This document shows, in pieces, positions 41,105 through 50,637 of a stretch of DNA of 64,000 nt. The stretch's first letter is position 1, and each line of letters starts with the position of its first letter. The position numbers and the translations under genes are program-made. Origin of the DNA: DTWD01 sp963662965 (GTDB lineage: Bacteria > Acidobacteriota > Vicinamibacteria > Vicinamibacterales > UBA8438); assembly GCA_963662965.1 (NCBI GenBank), contig OY759970.1, positions 3,162,001 to 3,226,000 of the forward strand, in the 5' to 3' direction. The notes beneath the pieces are model-generated. The model was not told the origin of the DNA. It searched no databases and saw only the letters and a list, made by a program, of their open reading frames with translations.

Positions 41105-41744
41105 GCGCCTTGCGTGACTGAAGGATGACCTCGGTGACGACGAGCGGGAGCGACCAGCAGAGCCAGGCGGCCGCGGTCAGTTGCTCCTGAATCGTGCCGA
41201 CACCCCCGACTTGAAAACCGCCGACGAACAGGCGGAAGAAGACGAATGCAAAAATTGCCACGTAGCTGCGAATCATCCACTCCCGGTGCTGTGGGATCTG
41301 CCGGCGACGAATCGCGAGGTAGGCCATCCTGGTCGTGAGCAGCCAGGCCACCGCGAGCGCGACGAGCCCGAGCCCAAACACCCAGCCCGGCCACCGGCGT
41401 CGCGGCGAGCCGAAACGCAACCATCGCGTTCACGAAGACCGCGCCCATGTAGATCTTGCCCATTGTGCGGTGCAGCGCCATCCACCGGCGCGCGAATCCA
41501 AGCCATAACTGCACCGGTCCGGTCAGCAGCGCCACTGTGCCGAAAGCGACGTGCAGCACGATCCACGTGCGCTCCTCGGCGTAGATGTTCATCGTCTCGG
41601 CGGTGAGCGTCAGGTAAAGGAAAGGAGAGTGATGAAGAACCACGCCGCCGCGGCAGCCAGGAAGACGACCCCCATCCAGGTCGTGCGTGCAGTCGAGATC
41701 CAAGAGGTCGCGGTCGGCTCGCTCAGTGTCGCAGTACCGCTCAT
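41105..41744 (-). pseudogene. Frameshifted DUF2306-like membrane protein
   Basis: ATG 41744 has an excellent ribosome binding site (AAGGAGG). The first frame gives TLSEPTATSWISTARTTWMG and a membrane helix, then stops at about 41612. Coding resumes in a second frame (YAEERTWIVLHVAFGTVALL, RRWMALHRTMGKIYMGAVFV) and near 41388 passes to a third (GWVFGLGLVALAVAWLLTTR, IPQHREWMIRSYVAIFAF). The combined order matches DUF2306 proteins, including the haem-like HR.MG and HREWMIRSY motifs. Two separate frameshifts make a functional product unlikely unless they are sequence errors. Confidence 0.75.
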
Positions 41745-41755
41745 CGCTCGCCTCC

Positions 41756-43045
41756 TTACGAGGAGATCACGGTTTGCCGAAACCCACCAATACCGGGGAA
41801 GGTAGCACGGTCGCCGAGCTCATGCTCGATGCGCAAGAGACGATTGAATTTAGCGGTGCGCTCGCCACGGCATCCCGAACCGGTCTTGATGTGCCCGCAT
41901 CCGGTCGCCACGGCAAGGTCGGCGATGAACGTGTCTTCAGTCTCGCCCGATCGATGCGACATATAGGCGCCGTAGCCGTTTTGTTGCGCGAGGCGAACCG
42001 TCTCGAGCGTTTCGGAGACCGTGCCGATCTGATTGAGCTTGACCAAGATCGAATTCCCAACCCCGCGGTCAATTGCCTGCTGCAGGATCGTCGGGTTGGT
42101 GCAGAAGATATCGTCGCCCACCAGCTCGATCCGGTCGCCAAGGCTGCTCGTGAGCGTTGCCCAGCCGTCCCAATCGTTCTCCGCGAGCGCGTCTTCAATC
42201 AGCACAATCGGATACCGATCGATCCAGGAGCGCCAGAGTTCGATCATCTCGGCGCTGCTCCGCGCTGATTGATCCGACTTGAAGGCGACATATTTTCCGT
42301 CCCGCCACATTTCGCTCGTGGCGGGGTCGAGGCAGAGCGCAATGTCGGCCCCCGGACGATACCCAGCTTTCTCGATCGCGGCAATGATGAGCTCGATCGC
42401 TTGTTCGTTGCTGGCGAGGTCGGGCACGAATCCTCCCTCATCACCGATCCCGGTCGACTTGCCCTGCTCCTTGAGGAGGGCGCGGAGGGCGTGGAACGCT
42501 TCAATCCCCATGCGGAGCGCGTCGGCGAAAGTGGTCGCGTTGTGCGGCGCGATCTTGAACTCCTGAAAGTCGACCGTGTTGTCGGCGTGGCGTCCACCGT
42601 TGATGACATTGAGACATGGCACCGGGAGCACCGCGGCATCGTCTCCGCCAAGCTGGCGATACAGCGAAACGCCGGCGGATGCGGCGGCGGCGCGCGCCGC
42701 CGCCATCGAGACGCCGAGGATGGCGTTGGCCCCGAGGCGCGATTTATTGGGTGTCCCGTCGAGGTCGATCATCCGTTGGTCGAGGCCACGTTGGTCGGCG
42801 GCGTCGTGCCCAGCCAGCGCGGCGTTGATCTCGGTGTTGACGTTGGCGACCGCCCGCTGAACACCCTTGCCGCCGTAGCGGCTCCCGCCATCACGCAGCT
42901 CCGTCGCCTCGCGTTCACCGGTCGACGCGCCGGACGGGACACGCGCCTCGGCGAGCGTGCCGTCCTCGAGATGGACCCGCGCCTCAACCGTCGGGTTGCC
43001 GCGTGAGTCGATGACCTCCAGGGCATCAATGGTGCGAATCTTCAT
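41756..43045 (-). CDS. eno: Enolase
   Basis: 429 residues from ATG 43045 (MKIRTIDALEVIDSRGNPTV). Interconverts 2-phosphoglycerate and phosphoenolpyruvate. Catalytic and metal residues are all visible: NGGRHADNTVDFQEF, GDEGGFVPDL, LCLDPATSE, IEDALAENDW, GDDIFCTNP, Lys in ILVKLNQIGT, the loop MSHRSGETED, and Lys in HIKTGSG. A downstream RSER motif reads RGER, a non-catalytic difference. Monocistronic, with a 164-bp MITE-like element just upstream. Confidence 0.97.
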   Translation of the reverse strand: MKIRTIDALEVIDSRGNPTVEARVHLEDGTLAEARVPSGASTGEREATELRDGGSRYGGKGVQRAVANVNTEINAALAGHDAADQRGLDQRMIDLDGTPNKSRLGANAILGVSMAAARAAAASAGVSLYRQLGGDDAAVLPVPCLNVINGGRHADNTVDFQEFKIAPHNATTFADALRMGIEAFHALRALLKEQGKSTGIGDEGGFVPDLASNEQAIELIIAAIEKAGYRPGADIALCLDPATSEMWRDGKYVAFKSDQSARSSAEMIELWRSWIDRYPIVLIEDALAENDWDGWATLTSSLGDRIELVGDDIFCTNPTILQQAIDRGVGNSILVKLNQIGTVSETLETVRLAQQNGYGAYMSHRSGETEDTFIADLAVATGCGHIKTGSGCRGERTAKFNRLLRIEHELGDRATFPGIGGFRQTVISS

Positions 43046-43124
43046 AGCCGACGATCGTAACATCGCCGGCTCCCGTTATGCCCGTCTGAAAATGCGCGTG
43101 GCGCTGGGGTTCGGGGCGCAGCCC

Positions 43125-43288
43125 CTAATCCCAGAACTCACTTGGGTTGGCGGCGTCTGGCGCCGAACTGGGCGGCGAGGGCCAGGCGCGACGAGGGAGT
43201 GTGGTGAACCCACATGACTGAGGAGCAACGCCGCCCTCGTCGTTCAGAACAAGCCAGCAGCGTCAATCCAAGTGAGTTCTGGGATTAA
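43125..43288. mobile_element. 164-bp MITE-like element, copy 1
   Basis: Begins CTAATCCCAGAACTCACTTG and ends with the near-perfect inverse. An internal inverted pair (gacgaggg/ccctcgtc) suggests it can fold into a long structure. It has no coding capacity. The same element occurs at 46151, about 3 kb away, with about 12 differences over 164 positions by eye. No target-site duplication is evident. Confidence 0.8.
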
Positions 43289-43313
43289 GATGAGTTTCTC
43301 GACTGCTGCGGCG

Positions 43314-44528
43314 TTACGCGTGCTCCCGCACGACGGTCTCGTTCAGCGTCACCCCGTAGCCCGGTCCATCGGGCACCCGCAGGATCCCGTTCGAGATCCG
43401 CTCGGGCGGATCGACGAGATCGCCGCGCCACGGCACCTCGTTCCACTGGTACTCGAGGATGTCGAAGTTCGGCAGGCCGGCGCACACCTGCGCCGACACC
43501 ATCGTGCTGACTGGGCCACTCGGGTTGTGGGGCGAGACCAGCACGTCGTGCAGCTCCGCCACCGTCGCAATCTTGCGAAGCTCGGTCACGCCGCCGCAGT
43601 GCTTGACGTCGGGCATGATGATATCGACCGCGCGCTCGCGGCAGAGAGGGGCGAAGCCATCGACGCCGAACAGGAACTCACCGCCCGCCATCGTTTGGCT
43701 GATGCCGTTCTTGATGGCGGTGGTGCTCTCGAGATCGGTCGGCGGCACCGGCTCCTCGTACCACGAGAGCTGCTGAGGCTCGAGTCGCTTGGCGACGTCG
43801 ATCGCGAGGGCGACATCGAAATTGCTGTGCACGTCGATCTTGAGATCGACGTCCGGGCCGATCGCCTGTCGCATCGCTTCGATGCAGGCGATACCGAGCT
43901 CGGTGGCCGCGTCGAGGTCGGCGCGCGGCTGGTCGAGTGAGGGGAAGCCGTCGAACGGCGCGGCCTTGATCGCGCGAAACCCATCGGCGACCGCCTGTCG
44001 TGCGCTCGCCGCGAAGCCGTCCGGTCCACGATCCGCCGTGGCCCGATTGATATTGGCATAGACCGGCAGCTCGCTCCGTAGCCGGCCGCCGACGAGATCG
44101 TAGACGGGCGCCCCGAGCGCCTTTCCGACGAGATCCCACTGAGCCTGCTCGATGGCGCTGAAGGCGGTCGCCAGCCGGCGGTCGTCCGTACTGGCGGCCG
44201 GCCATCCTGCCTGTCGGTAGCGTTCGATCTCGAATGGGGAGCGATCACGTGCGAGGTCGAAAAACTGCGCGAGCTCCGGGAGACTGTCGATGCGCCCCAT
44301 CGAGGCTTCGCCCAGACCGGTCTGTCCATCATTCGTCGCCAGGCGAACGAAGAGCCAATTTGTCCGCCGCGTCGCGCGAACGACGATCACGTCCATGTCG
44401 GTGATCCGAAGGCCGAGCTCAGGTTGACCGAGCGGCAGTCTCGGCCGGGCCGCCGCAGGCACGTACGGGAGCGCGACGAACGCAGGAACCGCGCCAAGAA
44501 AGCAGCGGCGGGAGAAGCCGGTCCTCAT
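43314..44528 (-). CDS. Mandelate racemase/muconate lactonizing (enolase superfamily) protein, exported
   Basis: 404 residues from ATG 44528. A twin-arginine-like signal (RTGFSRRCFLGAVPAFVALP) suggests export of a folded enzyme, unusual for this family. Capping domain (about 45-160) and barrel follow. Barrel active-site residues: Lys in FRAIKAAPFD, Asp in LKIDVHSNFD, Glu in WYEEPVPP, Glu in AGGEFLFG and His in VSPHNPSGP, a set that resembles the galactonate/gluconate dehydratase branch. An acid-sugar dehydratase is the best guess. It lies beside enolase, a distant relative, with a MITE between them. Confidence 0.87.
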   Translation of the reverse strand: MRTGFSRRCFLGAVPAFVALPYVPAAARPRLPLGQPELGLRITDMDVIVVRATRRTNWLFVRLATNDGQTGLGEASMGRIDSLPELAQFFDLARDRSPFEIERYRQAGWPAASTDDRRLATAFSAIEQAQWDLVGKALGAPVYDLVGGRLRSELPVYANINRATADRGPDGFAASARQAVADGFRAIKAAPFDGFPSLDQPRADLDAATELGIACIEAMRQAIGPDVDLKIDVHSNFDVALAIDVAKRLEPQQLSWYEEPVPPTDLESTTAIKNGISQTMAGGEFLFGVDGFAPLCRERAVDIIMPDVKHCGGVTELRKIATVAELHDVLVSPHNPSGPVSTMVSAQVCAGLPNFDILEYQWNEVPWRGDLVDPPERISNGILRVPDGPGYGVTLNETVVREHA

Positions 44529-44571
44529 GATGCGATCTCCATCAGCGGTCGGGCCACCATTGTGCGACACG

Positions 44572-45213
44572 TCACTTTACGCGACACAGCGCGACGTCGT
44601 CCGCCGGGAACTCGACGTCGACATTCCAGCGTCGAGCGATCCAGCGGAACGTCTCGCGACTATACAGGCAGACGTGCGTCGGATCGCGCACGTACCGTGA
44701 CTTGGCGAACGACGGGATGTTCGACACCCACTTGGTCATCACCGCGAGCCATCCGCCCGGTGTGACCGCGCTGAACAGCCGTTCGAACTCTTTGGCCGGC
44801 GCGTGCAGATGCTCGACCACCTCGGTGGCGGTCACGAAGTCGTACCGCCGCGTCCAGACCGCGTCGTCTGGAGCGTAATAAATGTCGTAGAGGTCTACGT
44901 CCATGCCGGCTTCGCGCAGGAGTTCGGCGAGTGCTGGCCCGGGGCCGCAGCCAAAATCGAGCCCGTGCGCGCCGGGTGCCAGCCGGTCAAGGAGCGGCGT
45001 CGCCAGCGTGCTGAGGAACGCGCGGTAGCGCGCGTCCGATGGGTTGTTCTGGTGCTGGTCGTAGCGCGCCCGTTCGGTGCGTGGGTCCGGATAGTCGGAG
45101 GGTGCCACGAAGACGAGCGCACACGTCGCGCACCGCCAGAATCGGCGCGCCGGGTGCTCGTGGTATGCGGACGCCTCGGGACTGCTGCACAGCGGACAAA
45201 GGGGCGCGGTCAT
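44572..45213 (-). CDS. SAM-dependent methyltransferase with zinc-ribbon N-terminus
   Basis: 213 residues. An N-terminal zinc ribbon (CPLCSS...CATC) is followed by a class I methyltransferase core: LDFGCGPGPALAELLREAGM (SAM site), VTATEVVEHLHAP and a C-terminal THVCLYSRETFRWIA. This domain order is typical of SAM methyltransferases of the Methyltransf_23 type, which often modify sugars or small molecules. It lies 18 bases after the DUF4159 gene on the same strand. Substrate unknown. Confidence 0.85.
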   Translation of the reverse strand: MTAPLCPLCSSPEASAYHEHPARRFWRCATCALVFVAPSDYPDPRTERARYDQHQNNPSDARYRAFLSTLATPLLDRLAPGAHGLDFGCGPGPALAELLREAGMDVDLYDIYYAPDDAVWTRRYDFVTATEVVEHLHAPAKEFERLFSAVTPGGWLAVMTKWVSNIPSFAKSRYVRDPTHVCLYSRETFRWIARRWNVDVEFPADDVALCRVK

Positions 45214-45231
45214 CCCGCGACTAGTGGGCCA

Positions 45232-46083
45232 CTAATGGCTCATCGAGTGGAGCAGCATGTTGATGCCGAGCGCGTAGCCGTCTGGCGAGAACTGATCGAA
45301 GAAACGTGGGTCGTCGGCCTCGCGCTCCCACGCATCGGCGACGTCGGTGTTGTACGTCATGATGACCAGAAAGCGACCGTGCTCGTCGGTGATCGCTCGG
45401 AGGTGCGCCACGTCGCTATCGCGTCCTCGCTCCGAGGTGGTCCGACCACCCGAGCGATACCAGAACTGGATCGAGGTGATCTGCGGCACCTTTTCGACGT
45501 GCGTCCATGCACGAAAGACCGGGTGGTCGAGTGGCACGTCGCGAATCGGATATTGCGACGGCGGGAGGACACGCCCGATCTCGCTCACCCAGTGGTCCCA
45601 CGCCCGCGGTCCCCAGAAGTCATCGACCCAGAGAAACCCGCCCTTCAAGAGGTACTCCCGAAGCCGCACGGCCTCGGCCGTGGTGATCCCGATCGTGCCG
45701 ACGTCCGCCGCCATGACGAACGGGCAGTGGAACAGCTCGTCATCGGTGAGTCGGACCACCCAGTGGTTCGGTTCGCCGTACCGGTCGGTGCTGATGCTCG
45801 TGGTCGTCAGGTCGTCGAGCCGATGCATCAGGTTGATGCCGGCGTAGGGGTAGTCGGTCGACCACCCCATGCCGAGTTGCTCGTACCGGACCTGGTCGTA
45901 CATGAGCTTGCAGAAGGTGAAGTCGCGGTCGGGCATCGACGGCGGAGGAAAGCGCGGCGGCATGTTGCCCTCACCGACGCCCCATCCCCACTGCGCAAAG
46001 CCGACCGCCAGCAGAGCGGAGAAGAAGAACGCAACGACGAGAACCGGGACTCGGCGTGCCACGCTACTCAGAGGATAGCTCAC
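45232..46083 (-). CDS. DUF4159 family exported protein
   Basis: 283 residues from GTG 46083 (AAGG about 8 bases upstream); the frame is open further up but that part is made of MITE sequence. A signal peptide (VPVLVVAFFFSALLAVGFA) precedes DFTFCKLMYDQVRYEQLGMG and the glutamine-amidotransferase-like DUF4159 fold (EYLLKGGFLWVDDFWGPRAW, EIGRVLPPSQ, HPVFRAW). In other bacteria such proteins are found near MoxR/BatA-type gene sets, which are not present here. Function unknown. Confidence 0.83.
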   Translation of the reverse strand: MSYPLSSVARRVPVLVVAFFFSALLAVGFAQWGWGVGEGNMPPRFPPPSMPDRDFTFCKLMYDQVRYEQLGMGWSTDYPYAGINLMHRLDDLTTTSISTDRYGEPNHWVVRLTDDELFHCPFVMAADVGTIGITTAEAVRLREYLLKGGFLWVDDFWGPRAWDHWVSEIGRVLPPSQYPIRDVPLDHPVFRAWTHVEKVPQITSIQFWYRSGGRTTSERGRDSDVAHLRAITDEHGRFLVIMTYNTDVADAWEREADDPRFFDQFSPDGYALGINMLLHSMSH

Positions 46084-46150
46084 CTGATGGACCTTGTCCG
46101 AGCCGGTAGTCGCGCAGCGCGGCCACCCCTTCCGGATTCGCGTCGAGCTC

Positions 46151-46314
46151 CTAATCCCAGAACTCACTTGGGTTGACGGCGTCTGGCGCCGAACTGGGCA
46201 GCGAGGACCAGGCGCGACGAGGGAGTGTGGTGGGCCCACATGACTGAGAAGCAACGCCGCTCTCGTCGATCAGGACAAGCCAGCGGCGTCAACCCAAGTG
46301 AGTTCTGGGATTAG
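46151..46314. mobile_element. 164-bp MITE-like element, copy 2
   Basis: Perfect 28-bp terminal inverted repeats starting CTAATCCCAGAACTCACTTG, with the same internal stem as copy 1. It lies 68 bases upstream of the DUF4159 start codon and 122 bases before the plus-strand TPR gene. The rest of the interval 46084-46436 shows no gene. Confidence 0.82.
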
Positions 46315-46436
46315 GCATACCGCGCGACACGCTTCAAGCGGATCGTCATTGTGCTCCGTCCGAGTTGCCAGCGATCGGCACGAGTTGCGACATCGGGGCG
46401 ATACTATCCCACCGCTTTGCGTATGATTAGCGGGCT

Positions 46437-48057
46437 ATGACCAGCACGTGTGCGTTTAGGACGGTCATTCTCGCGGTCGTGTTCGCCGTGCTCGCGGTTC
46501 CCGCGGCCGCCCAGCACGACCATGATGGCGAGTCCGGCACTGACGAAGATAATCTGCCCGAGAGCTTCCGCGAGCCGATCCCGTTGTATCCAAGCGCTCT
46601 CGGTGATCACACGCACGCGATCTCATCGTCGAACGCCGAGGCGCAGGCCTACTTCAATCAGGGCTTCCAACTCATGTACGCTTTCGCCAAGGAGGACTCG
46701 ACACGCTCGTTCCGCGAGGCGTGGAAGCGTGACCCCGACTGCGCCATCTGCTACTGGGGTGAGGCCTGGTCGTGGGGGTCATACCTGAACGGCCCGATGC
46801 GTCCCTTTGAGGCGGTGCACGCCTACGCCGCCATGCAGGCGGCGGTGGCGAGACTCGACCACGCGAATGCGGTCGAGCGGGCGTACATCGAGTCGTTGCG
46901 GCCGCGCTACGTCGAGGATTTTGACCCCGAGAAACGGCGTGACCAGGACGAGGCCTATGCCGACGCGATGCGACGGCTGGCCGAGGCGTACCCCGACGAT
47001 CTCGATGCGGTCACGCTGTATGCCGACGCGCTATTTCTGCTGGAGCCGCGGCGCGGCACACGTGACCTGAACGATCCCAACGTGCAGCGGCTCCACGGTG
47101 TCCTCGAGAGCGTGCTCGCGCGCAACATCAAGCACCCCGGCGCGTGCCACTTCTATATCCACGCTACCGAGTCGACCACCGACCCGGGAAGGGCGTCCGC
47201 GTGCGCCGAGTATCTGGGCGACGAGATTCCTGGCGCGAGTCACATCAATCACATGCCGTCGCACACCTGGAACGAAATCGGTCGGTGGGCCGACGGCGTG
47301 CGTTCCAACTTGCAGGCCTGGCACTCGGACCTGAAGGCCGACTCAGGGGAAGGCTTCGCGATCTACCCGAGTCACAACCTCCACATGCTGCTGTTCGCGG
47401 CCTCGATGGACGGGCAGGGCGCCATTGCGATCCAGGCGGGGAGGGACTACGCGAAGATCACCGACGACGCGGTGTATCACGTCCTCACGCTGCTTCGCTT
47501 CGGCCGGTTCGACGAGATCCCCGACGTGACCGCGCGGCCCGAGCAGGACGGGTCGGCCGGCCTGTGGGACTTCGCGCAAGGCTACGCGCACCTGAGGAAC
47601 GGCGACGCCGACTTCGCCCAAGTCTATCTCGACCGGATCATGGCGCTCGCGGAGACGACGACCGCACGTTTTCGCTTCGACGAGGCCAAGCTGCTGCTCC
47701 GCATCGTCGGCGGCATCCTCGAAGGCGAGATCCACCGCGACGCTGGCGATCTCACGGCGGCGATTCACGCCTTCGAGCGGGCGGTCGAGGTTGAGGATCA
47801 GTTGGAGTATTCGGAGCCCGAGCCGCTGCCGTTTTCCGCGAGGCACTGGCTCGGCGCGGCGCTGCTCGAAGCAGAGCGGTACGCCGATGCTGAGCAGGTG
47901 TACCGCGCTGAGTTGCAGGACCATCCGCACAACGGATGGTCGCTCTTCGGTCTCAAGGCGGCGCTTGGCGGGCAGGGTCAATCATTGCCCGACGTCGACG
48001 CCGATTTCGAGCAGAGCTGGGGTCGTTCGGACGTCTGGATTACCGCGTCTAAATTTT

Positions 48058-48059
<2 letters not shown>
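46437..48059 (+). CDS. Exported TPR-repeat protein
   Basis: 540 residues. A signal peptide (RTVILAVVFAVLAVPAAA) leads into a His/Asp-rich segment and then TPR-like helical pairs (AYFNQGFQLMYAFAKEDSTR, DCAICYWGEAWSWG, YADALFLLEP, CHFYIHATEST). It resembles large exported TPR proteins of Acidobacteriota with conserved CxxC-like and HxxH-like motifs (HPGACHFYIH, INHMPSHTW). It may scaffold a periplasmic complex. Its stop codon TGA abuts the palindromic repeat R8. Confidence 0.83.
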
Positions 48060-48174
<115 letters not shown>

Positions 48175-48238
48175 GGCGACCTCGCTCGCAGGTCACAGAA
48201 GCCACTGCCGCTCGGTCGCCTCCTTCGTCCCAGGGGGT

Positions 48239-49315
48239 TCATGGTGCCAGTAGCTGTGCGTCGAGCACGACGTGCTTGATCCGTTCCCGGCGCCAGGTAT
48301 AGGTGACGTGCACCAGGCCGTCGGCGGTCTGGATGACCGCCGGGTAGGAGTATTCGCCGGCCGCATCTTCCAAGAGGTGCATCTGCCGCCAGGCCTGTCC
48401 GTCGGTCGAGAGTGCGACCGCGAGCTGGCGCCGTCCGCGACCGGTCGGGTTGTAGACCAGGAGAAACTGCCCATCTCGCAGCCGGAGCGCATCGATGCCG
48501 GCACTGGGATTCGGCAATGCCGTGCGCGTCATCGGAGCCCACGTACGGCCACCGTCTGACGACCAGGCCTCGGTAATCACTTGCTGCTGGCTACGGCAGA
48601 GCACCTGGAGACGAGTGCGGGAGTGGACGAGGATGGTCGGTTGAATCGCGCCGAACTCATCGCCGTCGTTCAGCGGTACTGACCGCCACCATCGGTGGGA
48701 CGATCCGAGCGCGCCCAGGCTCCAGTCGCCGTCTGGCTCAGGCGTAAACCGCTCCATGTGCGCCACCCAGCCGTCGTGCTCGGTGCTCGACCCGGCAAGG
48801 AGCGTGCCGTCGTCACGCTCGACTGGCTTGGCCCGAATCGGCCCGAGGATTCCGTCAGGCAACCGCATCGCCTCCGACCATGTTCGACCGCGGTCATCCG
48901 ACGACCGCACGAGACCCCACCACGCTCGCGGGCTCGGACCGACCTTGTAGAAGAGCAGAAGCGGACCGGATGATGGTTGGAACAAGACGGGGTTCCAGCA
49001 GGGGTGTTGGGTGCCGTCGGGCTGGACGCCGTCGGCGACCTCGATCGGCGTCGACCAGGTGCCATCCTTGTGACGGGCGACCCAGATTCCGACGTCGTCG
49101 TTGCCTTCCGCGGTGCCGCCAAACCACGCTGACACGAGGCCCTGGTCCGTCTCGACGATGGTCGAGGCGTGCGCCGACGGAAACGTCGCGTCTTCGTAGA
49201 TGAACTCGGAGCGGACGATCACCTCTTGCGCCCAGCCGCTCGTTGTCACCCCACTGACGATGACGAGGCTGACGACGAGCGGACTCGCCCACCGCGCGCG
49301 AGACGCCGGCGTCAT
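48239..49315 (-). CDS. Exported sialidase-fold (BNR repeat) protein
   Basis: 358 residues with a signal peptide (PLVVSLVIVSG...GWAQ). Asp-box repeats of the six-bladed sialidase propeller are visible: SDDRGRTWSE, SSDGGRTWAP, STDGQAWRQM. The order RSEFIYEDATFPSAHASTI at the start and TAEGNDDVGIW match the family of exo-sialidase-like proteins common in Bacteroidetes, Planctomycetes and Acidobacteriota. The classic Arg triad was not checked, so glycan hydrolysis is possible but unproven. Confidence 0.85.
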   Translation of the reverse strand: MTPASRARWASPLVVSLVIVSGVTTSGWAQEVIVRSEFIYEDATFPSAHASTIVETDQGLVSAWFGGTAEGNDDVGIWVARHKDGTWSTPIEVADGVQPDGTQHPCWNPVLFQPSSGPLLLFYKVGPSPRAWWGLVRSSDDRGRTWSEAMRLPDGILGPIRAKPVERDDGTLLAGSSTEHDGWVAHMERFTPEPDGDWSLGALGSSHRWWRSVPLNDGDEFGAIQPTILVHSRTRLQVLCRSQQQVITEAWSSDGGRTWAPMTRTALPNPSAGIDALRLRDGQFLLVYNPTGRGRRQLAVALSTDGQAWRQMHLLEDAAGEYSYPAVIQTADGLVHVTYTWRRERIKHVVLDAQLLAP

Positions 49316-49370
49316 TCCTCTAGAGTCTCCTACAGCTCATCCGTGACGAGGCCGCAGCAGGTGTTAGCGG

Positions 49371-49811
49371 CTACTTCAACTGCGAATAGTCGGTCGCGTC
49401 CATCCAGACCCGGTCGACTTTCTCGACGATGCGGCCATCGCGTTGCGACTCCTCGGCCACCCGCTGCCACTCGGGATCCCCACCGAACGCCTTCCAGCTC
49501 GCTTCGGCCGCGTTGCGGCTGTCGTGCGCCAAGACGTAGATCAGGGTGTTCTCCGAGAGCGGCGCATCCTGCGGCGTCCAGTAACCGATGCTTGTCATGC
49601 CGTGCTTTTCGAAGATTCGTATCGTGTGGTCGCGGAACCTGCTGTTCAGCGCATCCAGACGACCCGGATTGGCGGTGTAGGTCCTCAGCTCGAAGATTCG
49701 GTTCGACTGGGCTTCGGCCACGCTCTTGAGCTGGGCGATGTTTCCGACCACAAATCCGAGGCCGAATACCATCAGGCCGGCGATGACGAGGGTCCGTTTG
49801 CTCTTCAACAT
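49371..49811 (-). CDS. NIPSNAP family protein, exported
   Basis: 146 residues. An N-terminal hydrophobic segment (TLVIAGLMVFGLGFVVGNIA) anchors or exports it; the NIPSNAP domain follows with FELRTYTANPGRLDALNSRF and SIGYWTPQDAPLSENTLIYV. The fold is a ferredoxin-like dimer of unknown reaction. It follows the matrixin-like gene 39 bases downstream on the same strand. Confidence 0.9.
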   Translation of the reverse strand: MLKSKRTLVIAGLMVFGLGFVVGNIAQLKSVAEAQSNRIFELRTYTANPGRLDALNSRFRDHTIRIFEKHGMTSIGYWTPQDAPLSENTLIYVLAHDSRNAAEASWKAFGGDPEWQRVAEESQRDGRIVEKVDRVWMDATDYSQLK

Positions 49812-49850
49812 GCTGCTACTCCTTGGGGCGATTTCGCCCCTGGTCTGAAT

Positions 49851-50525
49851 TTAGTTCGCAGGGTAACGCTCGACGAGGCGCTGCCGGTCGCCTGGGGTTA
49901 GACGCATGTACACTGGCCGGTCGACCGCCAGCTCGGTGGTCCGGCAGGGACCGCACATCAGCGACGCCGGGTCATCGTTGTGGGAGAGGCCGAGGGTGTG
50001 CCCGAGCTCGTGGGCAATGATGTTCCGTGCGATGTTTGGATTGCGCGCCATCGCGTGGCGGTCTTCCTCGATCGCGACGAAGTGTCCGGGGCGCCGAGGC
50101 AACGGCCAGGCGAACGACATCAGATCCTGACGTGAGAGCAGGACGACGACGCTGGCGCCGAAATCGGTGATCTCGGTTGGCGCATCGGGCTCAGACGGCC
50201 CTGGACGCAGGCGTCCGGCGCGATGCGAGATCGACCGCGCATAGTTTTCGAGCGCGCGTTCGACCGGCGACCCGACGATGACTTCCTCCGCGACCGTGAC
50301 GCCGAGGCCGAGTTCGCGCGCCGTATCGTTCCAGAACTTCACCGCCTCGAGCGTCATTGGGAGTCGGACGTCGTTCGTATCGTGGCTGAGGATCACGACG
50401 CGGTGCTCGGCCACCTGCGCCGAGGCTGAGGGCGCCGGAGGAAGGCCCAGGAGCAGCGTCGCTGCCACCATCCGCGGCCATTGCTGAACGGCTGCGTGGA
50501 ACGGGGCTGACCAGATAGTGCGCAT
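49851..50525 (-). CDS. Matrixin-like zinc metalloprotease, exported
   Basis: 224 residues from ATG 50525. A signal peptide (AATLLLGLPPAPSASA) is followed by a compact metzincin domain with the zinc site HELGHTLGLSHND and a downstream SLMCGP segment in the position of the Met-turn. No prodomain Cys switch is seen. It probably cleaves extracytoplasmic protein; substrate unknown. Start codons at 50600 or inside the signal region remain possible. Confidence 0.8.
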   Translation of the reverse strand: MRTIWSAPFHAAVQQWPRMVAATLLLGLPPAPSASAQVAEHRVVILSHDTNDVRLPMTLEAVKFWNDTARELGLGVTVAEEVIVGSPVERALENYARSISHRAGRLRPGPSEPDAPTEITDFGASVVVLLSRQDLMSFAWPLPRRPGHFVAIEEDRHAMARNPNIARNIIAHELGHTLGLSHNDDPASLMCGPCRTTELAVDRPVYMRLTPGDRQRLVERYPAN

Positions 50526-50637
50526 GCGTGACCTGAGCCGGGAAACGAGTAGTGAGGCTACCACGTCCTGGCCTGCGCCATGTCGGAGCACGCTCTCCAT
50601 CCACCGTCTCCCGCTACCTCGTGTCGCGTCTCCCTGG

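Noticed and set aside
41756..43045. RGER in place of RSER near the enolase C-terminus as an active-site loss
   Set aside because: The catalytic loop SHRSGETED and both catalytic Lys are intact; this Ser is not one of the catalytic residues.
44803..46176. 457-codon plus-strand open frame opposite the methyltransferase and DUF4159 genes
   Set aside because: Spans two real minus-strand genes and the gap between them; no protein-like features.
46084..46254. Extended N-terminus of the DUF4159 protein to 46254
   Set aside because: The added residues come from the MITE-like element and precede an obvious signal peptide.
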